Shown: in pieces, positions 17,401-29,105 of the stretch
Numbering within the stretch: the first letter of the stretch is position 1
How the letters are laid out: the number at the start of each line of letters is the position of its first letter
NCBI GenBank assembly: GCA_012295275.1
Contig: CM022666.1
Coordinates: 11,319,077 to 11,383,076, forward strand
Length of the DNA: 64,000 nt
From: Chrysomallon squamiferum
Taxonomy: Eukaryota; Mollusca; Gastropoda; Neomphalida; Peltospiridae
Direction of reading: 5' to 3'
Program-made: the position numbers and the translations under genes
The notes under the pieces: model-generated
The model's database searches: none
Told to the model about the DNA's origin: nothing
Seen by the model: the letters and a program-made list of their open reading frames with translations, nothing else

Positions 17401-20400
17401 ATCAATATCATAAATAGATTTTGATCAAAATGATAATGCATTTTAAAATATAAAAAGAAAGCTGATGTTTATGTCTTGAATATATATATATTTCTTTTGA
17501 GACAGCAAAATGTTAAGTAGTTTGTTGTGGAAATGTTTAAAATATTTACACCATTGAGAGTTGTGTCACCTCTTTAACATAGTTCCATTATTCTGCTTGT
17601 AAACTGCATTTTAATTCAATTTATGCATGATATTAAGGCAAAAAGTAGATTTGTAGTATTCTGTATTAAATTGGTCATACGGATAATTATGTAAGCATTT
17701 CATGATCTGTAATGACATTATAACCACATTTAATCATATGTTTTTAATAATCAACTATTAGGGTTGTCATCTGTTACTATTTTCAGTTAAAGAGGTAATA
17801 CTATTACATATTAGATCCATTTGGGAGACATTTAACTCCCTTTTGGCACACTTAATAATTGATTCATGTGATTAAAAAAAATCCTAATTAATTTTGCATA
17901 TTCTTTTTGAATAAATGTTCAAAATCAGTTAAGAGTAAAACATTTTTGTTCTTGTTTTTCTGATTTGCCTAGAAATGTTTCTCAATATCAAATTACTTTG
18001 AAAGACAGTCCTGTAATTGCCATATAAATCCTATCGTTATTTATTTATAATGTTTCAATAACTAAATGATAGGACTAACCTCATTACAAGTTAGAACTTA
18101 TTATTTTTGAGTAACTGGTGATTTTCATCACATGTTCATTGTCTACGTATAATTGTGGATTTCATCAGATTTTGGCATGGTAATGTCAGATTTCAGGTGA
18201 TACCTTATTTAATATTAATTTCTAATAAATCTTATACTGAATTTTTTTTTAATTTTTTTTTTTAATGAAAGAAAAGTGGCTGGCACATGTAGCTCCAGTA
18301 GAATGAAATCATAACTTAATTAGAAAGCACTGCAAGTTAGATGTTTTCATTTGCCTGATAGCAGCAAGTTAGTGAAAATGCTCATAAAGGATTTTATAAA
18401 TTTTTAATTAACAAAAATATTTTTTGTGTTTATTTTTATTTATTTATTTTTTTGTTTTTTTATTTATTTTTTATATGTTGACATTTTTTATTTTCAATTC
18501 CATTCATTGTTTGCATTCTTTTATTTTCAGGTATTGGTCGAGGAAAAGATATTTCTAATATAATTCAGGCAGTAGAAGCTGATGAAGAAGTGAATGGCAA
18601 ACCTCCACCAGTGCTCAGTCGAGTAGCAGCTACCAAAAAGCAGCGTAAAGGTCGACGACTTACACAGCTTGACAGTGATGACAATGATGATGATAGTGAA
18701 GAGTTCCAGATATCAGAGTAAGCTAAATGTTGTTTTACTTTAGACTTTTTTATCCTCTTGTTCTGAGATTTATTGCAGGAGAATGACTTTATAAAATTAT
18801 TTAGTTATGGTTTATTAATATTTAAAAAAACATGCAGATACATTTTGTTCTTTTCAATTTATCAGAGAATCTGTGTCAGAAGCAAGTCTAGAAGAAGCTG
18901 ATGAAGCTGCAAGTGATGAAAGTGATGACTGGATGCCAGGTTGTGGTTCACGTCGACCCTCAACTAGAAAATCAAGCAGATCTTCTAAAGGAAAATCAAA
19001 TAGATGGTCAAGCTATGCTAAAGACTTTGGTGAGATTTATTTTCTGGTAAACGTTAAATAAGTCAAGCAAGGGAAATAAATTGGGCTCAACATTGTCTTA
19101 ATTTTATTTAAATATTATAATAAACAAATACTTTACATTTTAGCTAGACAGACAGACTTGTAGATATAAGGACAGAGACATACAGTGATGCAGACATATA
19201 TATATATATATATATATACTACTGGCCTTTAGTTATGATTAAAACAAAAATACTTAACAGGAATAGTGTTTAAAGAGTGTCTCTATTATTTGTTTAATTT
19301 TACTTTTTTTCAGTTGTTGATGATGATTATGAAAGTTCAGATAGCCTCAACAACAGAAGATCAACACGATCAAAATCACGAAAACAAGTTAATTACCAAG
19401 AATTTAATTCAGATGAATCTGAAGCAGTTGAATCATCTGAGTCATCAGAATCTGCAAGTTTGTCAGATTTGTGTTCTGATGATTCTGATACAAAAACTAA
19501 AAAGCCAAGTCGAAGAGTTATCAAATCAGAAAGTGAGGAGGAAGAAGCTGAAGCAAAGAGTCTTAAAAAGAAAAAAATCCAAACTGTCAAGAAATCAAAT
19601 AGGAACATTTCTGATTCTGAAAGTAATGAAGAATCGAGCTCAGAAGAAAAAATGCATATAAGACCAGTGAGACGTTCAGCTGCAAAGGTTAACTTTAAGC
19701 AGTTTGAAGAATCATCTTCAGAAAGTGTTTCAGAGAGAGAATCTAAGCCAGTGAAAAAGAAAAAGAATGTATTAGAGAGTGATTCTGAAAGTGAAAATGA
19801 GGACATGAACCCAGAGACCAAAGATGAAAAAAACAATTATCCTGAATGTGGTATTCAAGAAGAATCAAAACCAAAGGTTGTGAAAAATTCCAAGGTAGAA
19901 CATGAGAATGTTCTTGAACCAGAAGCTAAAGACACTGAAAATAATGTGTCTGTAATTGTAGACTCAGAAGATAATAAGGGATTAAATGAAATAGAAAAGG
20001 AAAATATTCATAATACACTAACCAGCCCACAAGCACTTCCAACATCAAAAGACAGACAGGCTCAAAACGTTCCTGATATTACTGATAGTAATCCACAGCT
20101 TGGATCAGCATCAGATTCTTTTGGTCCTCAAGGTCAGTCAAATTTTCCCCAGTCATATGGCTTACATCCTCCTCAATTGCACAATCAGTATGGACCCCCT
20201 TATGCAGCTTCCTATCGACACTGTCAGCATCCTATATCCCAAACACCACCATCCATGGGTTCTCCAAATCATCCTCATGCTTCACCACAACATATGCAAG
20301 GAACACCACCACACGACATACAACATGTTAAAGGACCTAAAAGATCACAGCAAGGAGCATATCCAAGTGGTGCCCAACATATAAGTCAAGGATACTATAT

Positions 20401-21154
20401 GCAGGGCAGTCAGCAGCGTGGACCTGTTTGTCAGAACATAGTGGGTGCTTGTGGAAGTCCTCCTCATGGTCCTCACAGCACACCACCACAACATCCTCCA
20501 CAAGGCACACCACCACACATGGGGGCAGGTCATTCTCATATTTCACCACCACCTCATCATAATCAGCAGTCTGGTCCCAGTCCTCATGGGCCAATGCAAC
20601 AAGCACCTCCATCACATCCACATCAATATGGGCCATATCCAAATATGTATGGCACACAAGTCCCTTTTCCAAGGCCTGGAATAACACTTACAACAGGACC
20701 ATGCATGTCTCCACCCATAAGCCAGATGCCCATCCCCACAAGTCAGCAGATTCCAGCTGTAGGGCCATCAGGACATTCTCAGTTAAATGGTCCTTCACAT
20801 CACATCATGCCACATCAACTTAAAGGACCTCCAGTCCACAATTTTCAAGCATTGCAAAGACCAGATATTCTATCACAGGGTCAGAGACAGCCAGCAGTGC
20901 TACTGGAATCCAGAAACATGACTAATCCACCTCAAGAGCTACAAAGACATTCAGTGCCCTGTCAAGGCAATCAGTTTACTACCATGACAGATTCAGGTGC
21001 AAATACAGGAAGTCGAGGGTTTATGATGGACAATTTACTTAAAGACAATGTCCAGGCTCGCAAAGAACCTACAGGAGAAGAAGATGACTTGGAAGATGTA
21101 TCTGACATAGTTAATTATGTTATGAATGATGATTATTTTAAAGATCACACATAG
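8430..21154 (+). CDS. RSF1: Remodeling and spacing factor 1 (RSF1), WHIM and PHD finger chromatin protein
   Basis: Seventeen exons join in phase: 8430-8574, 9673-9767, 10158-10250, 10434-10562, 11132-11208, 11713-11792, 11989-13805, 14337-14480, 14793-14955, 15170-15243, 15700-15804, 16074-16153, 16306-16357, 16674-16923, 18531-18717, 18866-19029, 19314-21154; about 1831 aa, longer than human RSF1 (about 1441). Residues 1-206 form the conserved N-terminus including the WHIM-type motif [13 protein letters not shown] (about 140-152). Residues 207-812 are a disordered Glu/Lys/Ser/Asp region in one exon. A complete PHD finger (C4HC3) spans 931-972: C931, C934, C943, C946, H951, C954, C969, C972, split by an intron. 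Basic and acidic serine-rich segments follow, then a Pro/His/Gln-rich tail (about 1480-1750) and an acidic end. RSF1 is known to bind histones and pair with the ISWI ATPase SMARCA5/SNF2h to assemble and space nucleosomes in the nucleus. Start context CAACATGGCG is good. Confidence 0.93.
16924..18530 (+). other. RSF1 intron 14, the longest intron of the gene
   Basis: A 1.6 kb intron with a GTTAAT donor and a T-rich tract ending TTATTTTCAG as acceptor. It is A+T-rich with T runs at 18240-18262 and 18420-18475. No exon-like frame, transposon or RNA gene was recognised inside. Confidence 0.6.
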
Positions 21155-22800
21155 ATATTTCACCTCATTTATGTACTTAAAATATTTTTTTTACTACTAT
21201 GCAAATATTTGCATAGAACCTTTTTTTTTTTTTAATTGTTTCTATGTTGCTGCAGAAAATCTGTTAATTATATGAAACTTAAAGATTGTTAATGATTTTA
21301 ACAAATAACATAGGGGTTAGACTTAAGGTATTTAACTCAGATTATTTATGTCATTTCTATTTAATATATGTCAGCAACAGTGAAACTATTTAAAAAGCAT
21401 GGTAGATTGTAAAAAGTGAATTAATAAAAACTGGTAAATGATATTTATAAAATGGGTAAATTTTATTACAAAAAATTGATTAAATTTAAGAATCAATTGG
21501 AAATTTGGTTCGTTGTGAAGTAATTTTAATACTGAGTTGTATTTTACACTTGTAGAGCAGTTTATTTAGGAAACTTAAAATTAATAATGTTTTATTACTA
21601 AATTATTTGTTTTATTTAGTATTTGTTTGTATTTTACACTGGTTTTTGAAATGTTTCCTTGATATAGGTCAAAATAATAATCTGCATATTGTAAATTTAT
21701 AAATAAATTAACCAGTCTTTGCAAAAAATTACCCACCAGATTGTTTCACTTTTTAAACTAGTTTTTATCAACAGTGCCTCATTTTAACCATTTCCTCTTG
21801 TTTTTGTTTTTTTTGTTGATTATTAGCTGCATTTGGTAACTGGCATTGTTTTTTGTCAGATACTACTGAACTGCTAATATGTAAATAACAATGTGTATTC
21901 AAATTTGTTGAAATATTGAATTGTTCTGAAGTATTACTGCACTGAATTCCTATAAGTAACTTAGCAAATTTTGACAGATTTCTTTTTTATTTCTGAATAT
22001 CAATATGATAACGTAATGGAGAAAGTGTTTACATTCAGAGACATGTCTTCTGATACTTTATTATTACACCAATGTTTAGAGAATCATCAGTCAGGTTTTA
22101 AGACAGATACAATAGAGACATAAATTGTTGAAATATAATGAAAAAAACAAATATTTACATTTACTCTGTATACCCTCTTCCCTGATATAACAAAAGACAG
22201 AAACTTCATTAAAACCCTATATTAAATCATCATTATTAGTCTTATTGCAAAAACAAAGATGTTGAAAATATTGCTTTCACATTAAAAGGTTTATGTCCAG
22301 TTTCTAATTTCTCATGTAATTTCTGTTAAAGTTATATTGTGGAATAATTCATTTTGAAATTCTATATTGGTCAAATATTCTTAAAGCATACTTGTTTGCT
22401 ATTGCTGTAATAGTTTAGAATATAATGAAATATAATTTAATTGCATGTAACATTCTGTTGTATTTGTAGAACAAATCATTTTGATGTAATAACTTCAGTG
22501 TTGTACATTGTGTGCAAAAGCAATGTGTAAATTTCTTATTTTCCAACTTTTAAATATAAAGAACAACTGTCAGACAACATTAACAATTAACTTATTTTAT
22601 CACTTGATGTTACCAATTTTATTTGCTAAATATGAAACAAAAGACAGTTGTTTGTATGTACTGCTGTAGAAGCGTTTTGTTAGTTATAATGAAGTTTTAG
22701 AATGTATTAGTAAGCTGTCTGTTAATGTTTTATTTGTGGATATTTGCTGAGGAATATTCATATCCATTTAAACTTTTTGAAATAAATTAATTTTTTTATT
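21155..22800 (+). other. RSF1 3' UTR and downstream region
   Basis: After the TAG at 21152-21154 there is no further coding frame. AATAAA-type poly(A) signals occur near 21700 (AAATAAATTAACC) and 22780 (GAAATAAATTAAT), so the 3' UTR may be 0.5 to 1.6 kb long. A 20-bp perfect palindrome lies at 21197-21216. Confidence 0.45.
21197..21216. promoter_or_regulatory. 20-bp perfect palindrome containing two POU octamers
   Basis: CTATGCAAATATTTGCATAG is its own reverse complement and contains ATGCAAAT, the POU-factor octamer, on both strands. It lies 43 bases after the RSF1 stop. It may be a regulatory site or an RNA hairpin in the 3' UTR, or chance; function is inference. Confidence 0.4.
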
Positions 22801-24340
22801 AAACAGCTACATACAGGATAATTTGGTGCTTTGTTGATTTAGTGACATGTTTATTACATGTAGGCAGTGTGATTTTTTATTGTTGTGTTTGTTTTCAAAC
22901 AATATTCATGGCATACTGGATGGCAGCTTCATACTTTTTCTTAATTTTTTTTTTTTTAATTAACTTATAAATTTTTTGGTTTATATTATTATTATTATTA
23001 ATATTATTGTTGTTATTATTGTATGTTACAGTTGAAACCAATATTTACTGTGTTTTTGTATCGTTATCTCTTAATTAACCATTGTACATAACATATTTTA
23101 CATATGTCATCATTTCATATCTTCATTATCTTTATAGGTTTTAGATGCAAGTACATTATAAGCAGCTATAAATAAGTTTCTATCTGTGAGGGGAGGTTGT
23201 TCTCTGTACAGGATTGGAAATAAATTGTGGATTCTATGGAAAAGTTTATTAACAGAACCTTTTAACAACAAACATCATAACATTCATTTCTTATGTAGAA
23301 TTACCAGTAAATATTCAGGTTTATTTTATTATCCTGTACAAATATTTTGCCAGGACAATTTGTGTTCAATAAAATATATCAACATGCCTGAAATGGTTAT
23401 TATTTTTATTATTTATTATCTTTTTCACTTTTTATATCTTTATTATTTTTAATTTGGGGTGGGTGGTGATTTGTGGGGTTTTGGGGTTTTTTTTAAATGT
23501 GCTTTGGGAGAGTAGATACAGGTTATCAAAAAATTCACTTTTATTTGTACATTTTACCTTTTTTCTTTTTAATATTTAAATTAGATGATTCTTGGTGTAG
23601 ATAACTATAGAACATTTCGTAAGGACTGTAGATCACACTTACATCAGGTGATACCATTTTATTTAATTTGTTTTAGAATAAGATGTATAACTAATAAAAC
23701 AGTTAAAATGGTAATCAGAGATTGGTAACTTTCATCTTATTCTCTGTCGCAGATAATTCTATATATATTTTTTTTTTGTAACATGAGAAAAACAAAAACA
23801 ACAATGACAAAGTAACACATTGGATCATTGTTTATTTTATTCAACTTTTTGAAAATGCTAAAAATAAGAACGGAGAATTTATTAGATTTTTCTTGTTTAC
23901 ACAAAGCATCAGAGGTCCTGTGCCCCCAAGGCAATCACAGTAAGATAGGCAAAATACTTTATTACAGTAAATTTTAGGAAATATTCTTTATAATTACAAA
24001 ACCATAGTTTGAGAGAAAAGATAAAACAAATTCAGTTCAAAAGCAATAATTTCAGTGAGTCTCATTTTGATATAGAAAACAGCATAAATATCTGAGTAAA
24101 TTAAGTCCATCATACTTCCTGTTTGATTCACCTCAGGTTTAAGAAGCACTATTCATTGAAACAAAATACTTTAAACTGAAGATGGAAATGAAAATTAGTT
24201 ATCAATGACATAAGAAGTATTTTTATAATTGGCTTTAAACTAACAATCAAGTCCTTTGAAATAAGGTCTTATGCCTTCAAAGCAAATATTATGAGGGGGA
24301 GCAAACCTAGTGAGATAAATTGGTATAATATAATTGATAC
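22800..24340. other. Intergenic region between RSF1 and the LINE
   Basis: A+T-rich with a (ATT)n patch at 22988-23020 and a G-rich patch at about 23455-23490 (GGGG, GGG, GGGG, GGGG runs separated by T-rich loops). No coding exon was recognised. Confidence 0.55.
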
Positions 24341-24618
24341 ATATCAATGAATGAATGAATGTTTAACGACACCCCAGCACAAAAAATATATTGGCTATTG
24401 GGTGTCAAACTAAGTTAAGTATTCCAAAATGATGAATATTTTATATATCAAAATTCAGAATTAAAGTTAGTCAAAGGGCAGTGTAAATAGCTGCAAAAGG
24501 TTTCACAGTTTATTTAAATTATAATTTATGGTAAAATTCTGTAACTCTCAGAAATTTTAAAACAAGTTCAGGATGGAACTGAAATAATTCCACCAACACA
24601 TGACTACACTGACAATGT

Positions 24619-27507
24619 TCACACTGAGGTGGACGATCCTTCTTCAGGATAAATGAATGGGTCAAACAATATGACTGATGTGAGCACAACACATGACTGT
24701 CTCATCCTTCCTGCACCGCCTGCACTCTCCCAGACTGGCTTCACAGAATGAAGTTTGTTCACAACTGCACATTTCCAATTATCCTGCCAAAAAATATATT
24801 GGTGAATTAAATGTTTAAAATCATTGTAAGGCACACCAACCTCGACTGAAGGCAAATCTAAAGTGGACTTTGCAGCAGAGTCTGCCTTTTCATTGCCAGT
24901 GATGAGAACATGGCAGGGTACCCAACAAAAAACAATATTTTTATTGGCATTAGATAATAAGACACACTTTCGTATAACCATTGCAGTCAAGGGATGCTCC
25001 AAATTCATGTGTTGTAAAGCATAAAGACATGAAAGTGATCTGTGAAAATAATATATCTGGATACAAAGGAATGTTTAATTTCTTCCAGGGCTTAAGTTAT
25101 GGAAAACGTTATGTCTGACGGAAAAACTGCAGCAAAAGCTACAGAATTCCCATCCCGCGATCCATCCAGAGAAACAGGAATAAAATCTCGGAGTCTTCCT
25201 TTTATTTCCATGAAAAATTGATGATAAATAATAGGATCTGTGCTATCTTTTCTAAGCACAATGTTTGTTGGTTTAACACACAGTGGTGGAAGAATAAAAT
25301 GCATAGGTGTTTGCAAAATTTATATAATATCAATGATGTGAAGACCATGTTTTAATGGGATTTGGCCTTGCATCAAACAACCTCACATATTGGACTTTTG
25401 TCAAGAAATAATCATGGTCCAAATGGAGACCTCTTTTGTGACAAATGTGCATACACATTGTTTTTGTTTTTGAGAATCTTAATCCGTTGTCAGTTGCCCA
25501 TTGCTGAAGTTTACTCAGGCAAAGTTGCAACTGATGTTCGATAATACTTATGTTCGACAATCAGTAGCAAATCTGAAAATCATCAACATATAAAGAGCAT
25601 TCAACACCAGATTTTGAACACTTGGTGATGCTGTTAATTTTCACAGAAAATAAAGTTACCGACAGCACACTACACAGAGGTTCAGCCATCTCTTGCAGGT
25701 GGGAATCAGAAAAAGTGGATCCCATCCAGATTTTAAAAGATTTTTCTTTTAAAACATTATTTATAAAAATGGGAAGGCGACCTCTTAGATTGAAGTCATG
25801 GAGGTCCTTCAATATCCCATACTTCCATGCAGTGTCATAAGCTTTCTCCAAATCAAAAAATACCAAAACAAGGTGTTGATTTTGGATGAAAGCTTCCCTG
25901 AAAAAGGTTTCAAATCTAACAAGATGGTCTGAAAGCACACTGCACATTAGTAAGCAGTTTGTGGGATTCAAGAAATCAGACCAATCTATAACTGATCATT
26001 CATTCCATGGTTTTGCAGATGCAACTTGTCAAGGCTATAGGGCAATAATTAGTAGGGTTTGTTGGATCCTTACCAGGCTTTGGAATAGGAATGACAATCA
26101 CTTTCCTGCAATCAGAAGGAAATTTCCCAGAAATCCAGATTGTATTGAAAATGCTCAGAAGAAGCAAATGTTTAATTAATTGATAATGTATTTCATCTGG
26201 GCCTGCTGAAGTGTCATGAGCTCTATGTATAGCGTCCTGCAATTCTTCTATGGAGAAGGGCATATTGCATACTTCAGCATTAGATGAATATTAATAGTCT
26301 GCTTTTCATCTTTATTGCATACAGATGCGAAATCATCTGTACTGAAAGCAGAAAAATTATGATAAAAGTTATCTGCCAATACATTGAGACATGACATCTC
26401 TGTCATTGACAGATAAATGGTGGACAGTGTTACTGGATGCCTTTCCTTTGATTTGTTGGATCCTATTCCACACAGATTTGAATGGTGTTTGAGAACTGAT
26501 ACTGGTAATGTATTTCCTCCAAGATGTCCTCTTACTGTGTCAGATATCTCTGTGTGCCTTAGCCCTAGCAATGCGATAACGATCTAGACTGCTCTCAGTC
26601 GGCTCTCATTTGAACCTTTTCAAGGCCCTGTTGTGCTCTTTGATTACATCTTTACAAGAATCAGTAAACCAATGTTTATTGAAAGGCTTTACTATTGCCT
26701 TCTGCAATGTCCTTCAAGATGGAAGTAAACAAGGAAATGGGATCATCTGCATCCGTCATGGCAGACTGGTGCAGACGAGTGCCGCACAGATGTTGGAATT
26801 GATCCTAGTTTGCTTTGTCAGCTTCCATCTTTGAACCCTTTCAAGAGAAGGTGGTCCGTTATACTCCAAGAAAATGGGAAAATGGTCACTACCACAAGGA
26901 TCAGGACCAACTTTCCAGAAGAAATCAAGATAAACTGATGGACTACAAAGGGTTAAATCTATTGAAGTGAAGGTATCTCTTGCAGAATGAAAATGTGTGT
27001 GACTTTTATCATTAAAGAGAATCAAATAATTTTTGAGAATTAACTTTACCAGTTGTTGACCTCTGTTATTGACCTCTTCACATCCCCACAATTTATTATA
27101 CCATTGAAATTTCCCATCAGAATAAAAGCAGATGGGAGTTTGTTTATGAGATTTTGGAGGTCTTGAGGGTTAAAACTGAAATGATTGCGAGGAGATAAAT
27201 AAATTGAACATATAGTTTTATGAGCTGTGACTCTAATACCTACAGCCTGTAAGCTCGTATTTAGGGTAACTACACTCTGGGGAATATTCTCATGAACAAG
27301 AATGTAAACACCCCAAGTTGCTCTATGTTTTGTTTCCTGGAATTTGTGGTAGAGGTTAAATCCCCTAATAGTAATATAATCAGTATCTTTAAGTAAAGTT
27401 TCCTGAAGACACACTGCAAGGGGATTATGTTTAACAACTAAAAGGCTCAATTCATCAAAACTGGGCCTAAGCCCATGGCAATTCCAATGAATGACTGAAT
27501 TAATCAT
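24619..27507 (-). pseudogene. LINE ORF2 (endonuclease, reverse transcriptase, RNase H), frameshifted
   Basis: The frame opens with HWNCHGLRPSFDEL at 27507, typical of APE endonucleases, and reaches the catalytic SDH motif (CGSDHFPIFL) near 26900-26870 after a frameshift around 27090-27046. The reverse transcriptase begins around 26263 (IEELQDAIHRAHDTSAGPDE, then PIPKPGKDPTNPTNYCPIAL) and continues after another shift at 25971 with FFDLEKAYDT and the catalytic YVDD box near 25575. A stop follows at once, then a thumb-like segment (25560-25330). RNase H remains are LDGSRDGNSVA (25316-25092) and CWVPCHVLITGNEKAD (25008-24619). Catalytic residues are still visible but at least six disruptions rule out a working protein. 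Confidence 0.85.
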
Positions 27508-28444
27508 TAGTAGGTAGTATGGGTTTTAATTTTTCTTTCAGTGACCTTCGAGGCTGTGGACGATTTTCTAAGATATCTGTCAGATTGTCCATATTGGCCA
27601 ATATTCTGTAAGAATTATCAGTCAGAATCAGTTGTTTTTCAGCTTTCTTTAATCTTTCTAAAGAAGAATCCTTACTCTGTTTCTTGGTTTCTTTTCCAGA
27701 AGGCAGCTTGCTGGGCGCTGGCAGCCTGGCAGATGAGCCCTTTGAAAGATTTTTAGAATCCAAAGAATTTTGTGCTTTAGCATTCTGTTTCTTTGTTTTT
27801 TCAATATCCAAAATCATTTTAAATTTGTCTACACCTTTTGGCCATGTTAGATAGTCTGAATGGCTATGAAGGCTACAGACACCTTAACAGCGGTCTCTTA
27901 ACAATTTTCCTCCACAATTGGTACATGCCATATCATTTTGACATGTCTTGCTTTCATGGTCAAACTGACCAATCAAGCACATGTCAGTATCCTTCTTTCA
28001 TGGAATCTGGAAGAGTGGGCAAATTAAATGTCAGAATAAAGGTTCATTGTTGCAACACACCTTTATCTGCTTGACAAATGTGACACCTTGTGAGTAGAGA
28101 TTTTTGCAAATCTTTTCCTCACTGACACCTTCCAGATCCATACACCAAATCACTCCTTTCAATGTATTTAGTGTTGTGTGCAGACTGACTCTAATTGGTA
28201 TTACACACAAAATTCTTGACTTCAGTAAATTTTGAGAATGACTCTGTTGAGTCAATAACAAACCATTCCTGAGTTTCTTTACATTTTTAGGCTCATTGAC
28301 CAAGCCTTGGAGCCCCTTCTGTATTGCAAAAGGCAAGTTTTTTTCAGTGCCTCGGTTGAGTTGAGATAAATTTATTTTTAAGTTCAACATAGTGAGTAAT
28401 TGAAATTCATCAACCATGCCCAGACCTGCCACCAAGACCAACAA
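27500..28444 (-). pseudogene. LINE ORF1 (nucleic-acid-binding, zinc-knuckle) remains
   Basis: The first segment (28444-28031) contains the stretch AIQKGLQGLVNEPKNVKKLR and a Leu-Lys-Ser plus DLEGVSEEKICKNL signature familiar from ORF1 proteins of this LINE group. Between about 28030 and 27890 a reading frame keeps GQFDHESKTCQNDMACTNCG, a zinc-knuckle relic, before a stop. The last segment (27817-27500) is a Lys/Ser/Pro-rich C-terminus. At least two frame shifts separate these parts. The family binds LINE RNA in the ribonucleoprotein particle. Its final codons overlap the ORF2 start. Confidence 0.75.
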
Positions 28445-28874
28445 GGGAACATGATTCTGAGGATACCCACCTGATATACTCAGGCAATAAAAATATAAAT
28501 CACCTGATTGACCCTAGCCACCATCCCAAGAGCACCAGATACAGACTTCAAGTTACCATCTTTGCTCCTGACAAAAATAAATAAAAACCATGGTTGTTAG
28601 CTCTTTAGCTTGGCTTGACAAGCCAATTGATCAGATCAGGCTGAACCTGATCTCTCGTCTATATGAACTCCAGGCCAAAGTGGTGTGTTGCCAATGGCAA
28701 TGTGCTCAGTTGCAGACATTAACTATGACTCAACCACCAGGATCCCATCATCCACTTCACAGGTTGCACCTCGTGGTAAACAAGGTGCCTCATATGAGAA
28801 GTTGTGCTGTTATTGGCCATTCTAAGAATGTCCACCTCTGCACCAAGGTGTGGTTACTGCTCACACAAGGCGAT

Positions 28875-28885
28875 AATATATATAT

Positions 28886-28954
<69 letters not shown>

Positions 28955-29030
28955 CGTATGTGTAAATATATGTGTGTGTGTGTGTATGTGTGTATATATA
29001 TATGTATACATGTATATGTGTATATATGTA

Positions 29031-29099
<69 letters not shown>

Positions 29100-29105
29100 G
29101 TATGC
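28875..29105. repeat. Compound TA / TACA / TGTA microsatellite
   Basis: Alternating runs of TATA, CATA and TGTG with long (TA)n cores (28912-28946 and about 29036-29088) and ATGT repeats at the right edge. All open frames here are repeat translations (Ile-Tyr and His-Thr runs) and are not genes. It abuts the probable 5' end of the LINE. Confidence 0.95.

Larger units (their letters stand above)
24343..28860 (-). mobile_element. Decayed non-LTR retrotransposon (LINE) of the Jockey/I group
   Basis: Read on the minus strand the order is ORF1 with RNA-binding and zinc-knuckle remains (28444-27500), APE-type endonuclease (27507-26756), reverse transcriptase (26263-25330), RNase H (25316-24619), a 3' UTR, and a 3' end with the motif GTGCTGGGGTGTCGTTAAAC followed by CATT repeats (24370-24343). 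This is the full layout of an autonomous LINE with RNase H, as in the I superclade. Each protein is broken by frameshifts and stops, so the copy is dead. The 3' end is sharp; the 5' limit is uncertain (between about 28450 and the microsatellite at 28875). No clear target-site duplication was found. Confidence 0.85.

Noticed and set aside
19393-20687. Antisense and frame-shifted open frames over the last RSF1 exon
   Set aside because: They are shadows of the Ser/Asp-rich and Pro/His-rich coding sequence.
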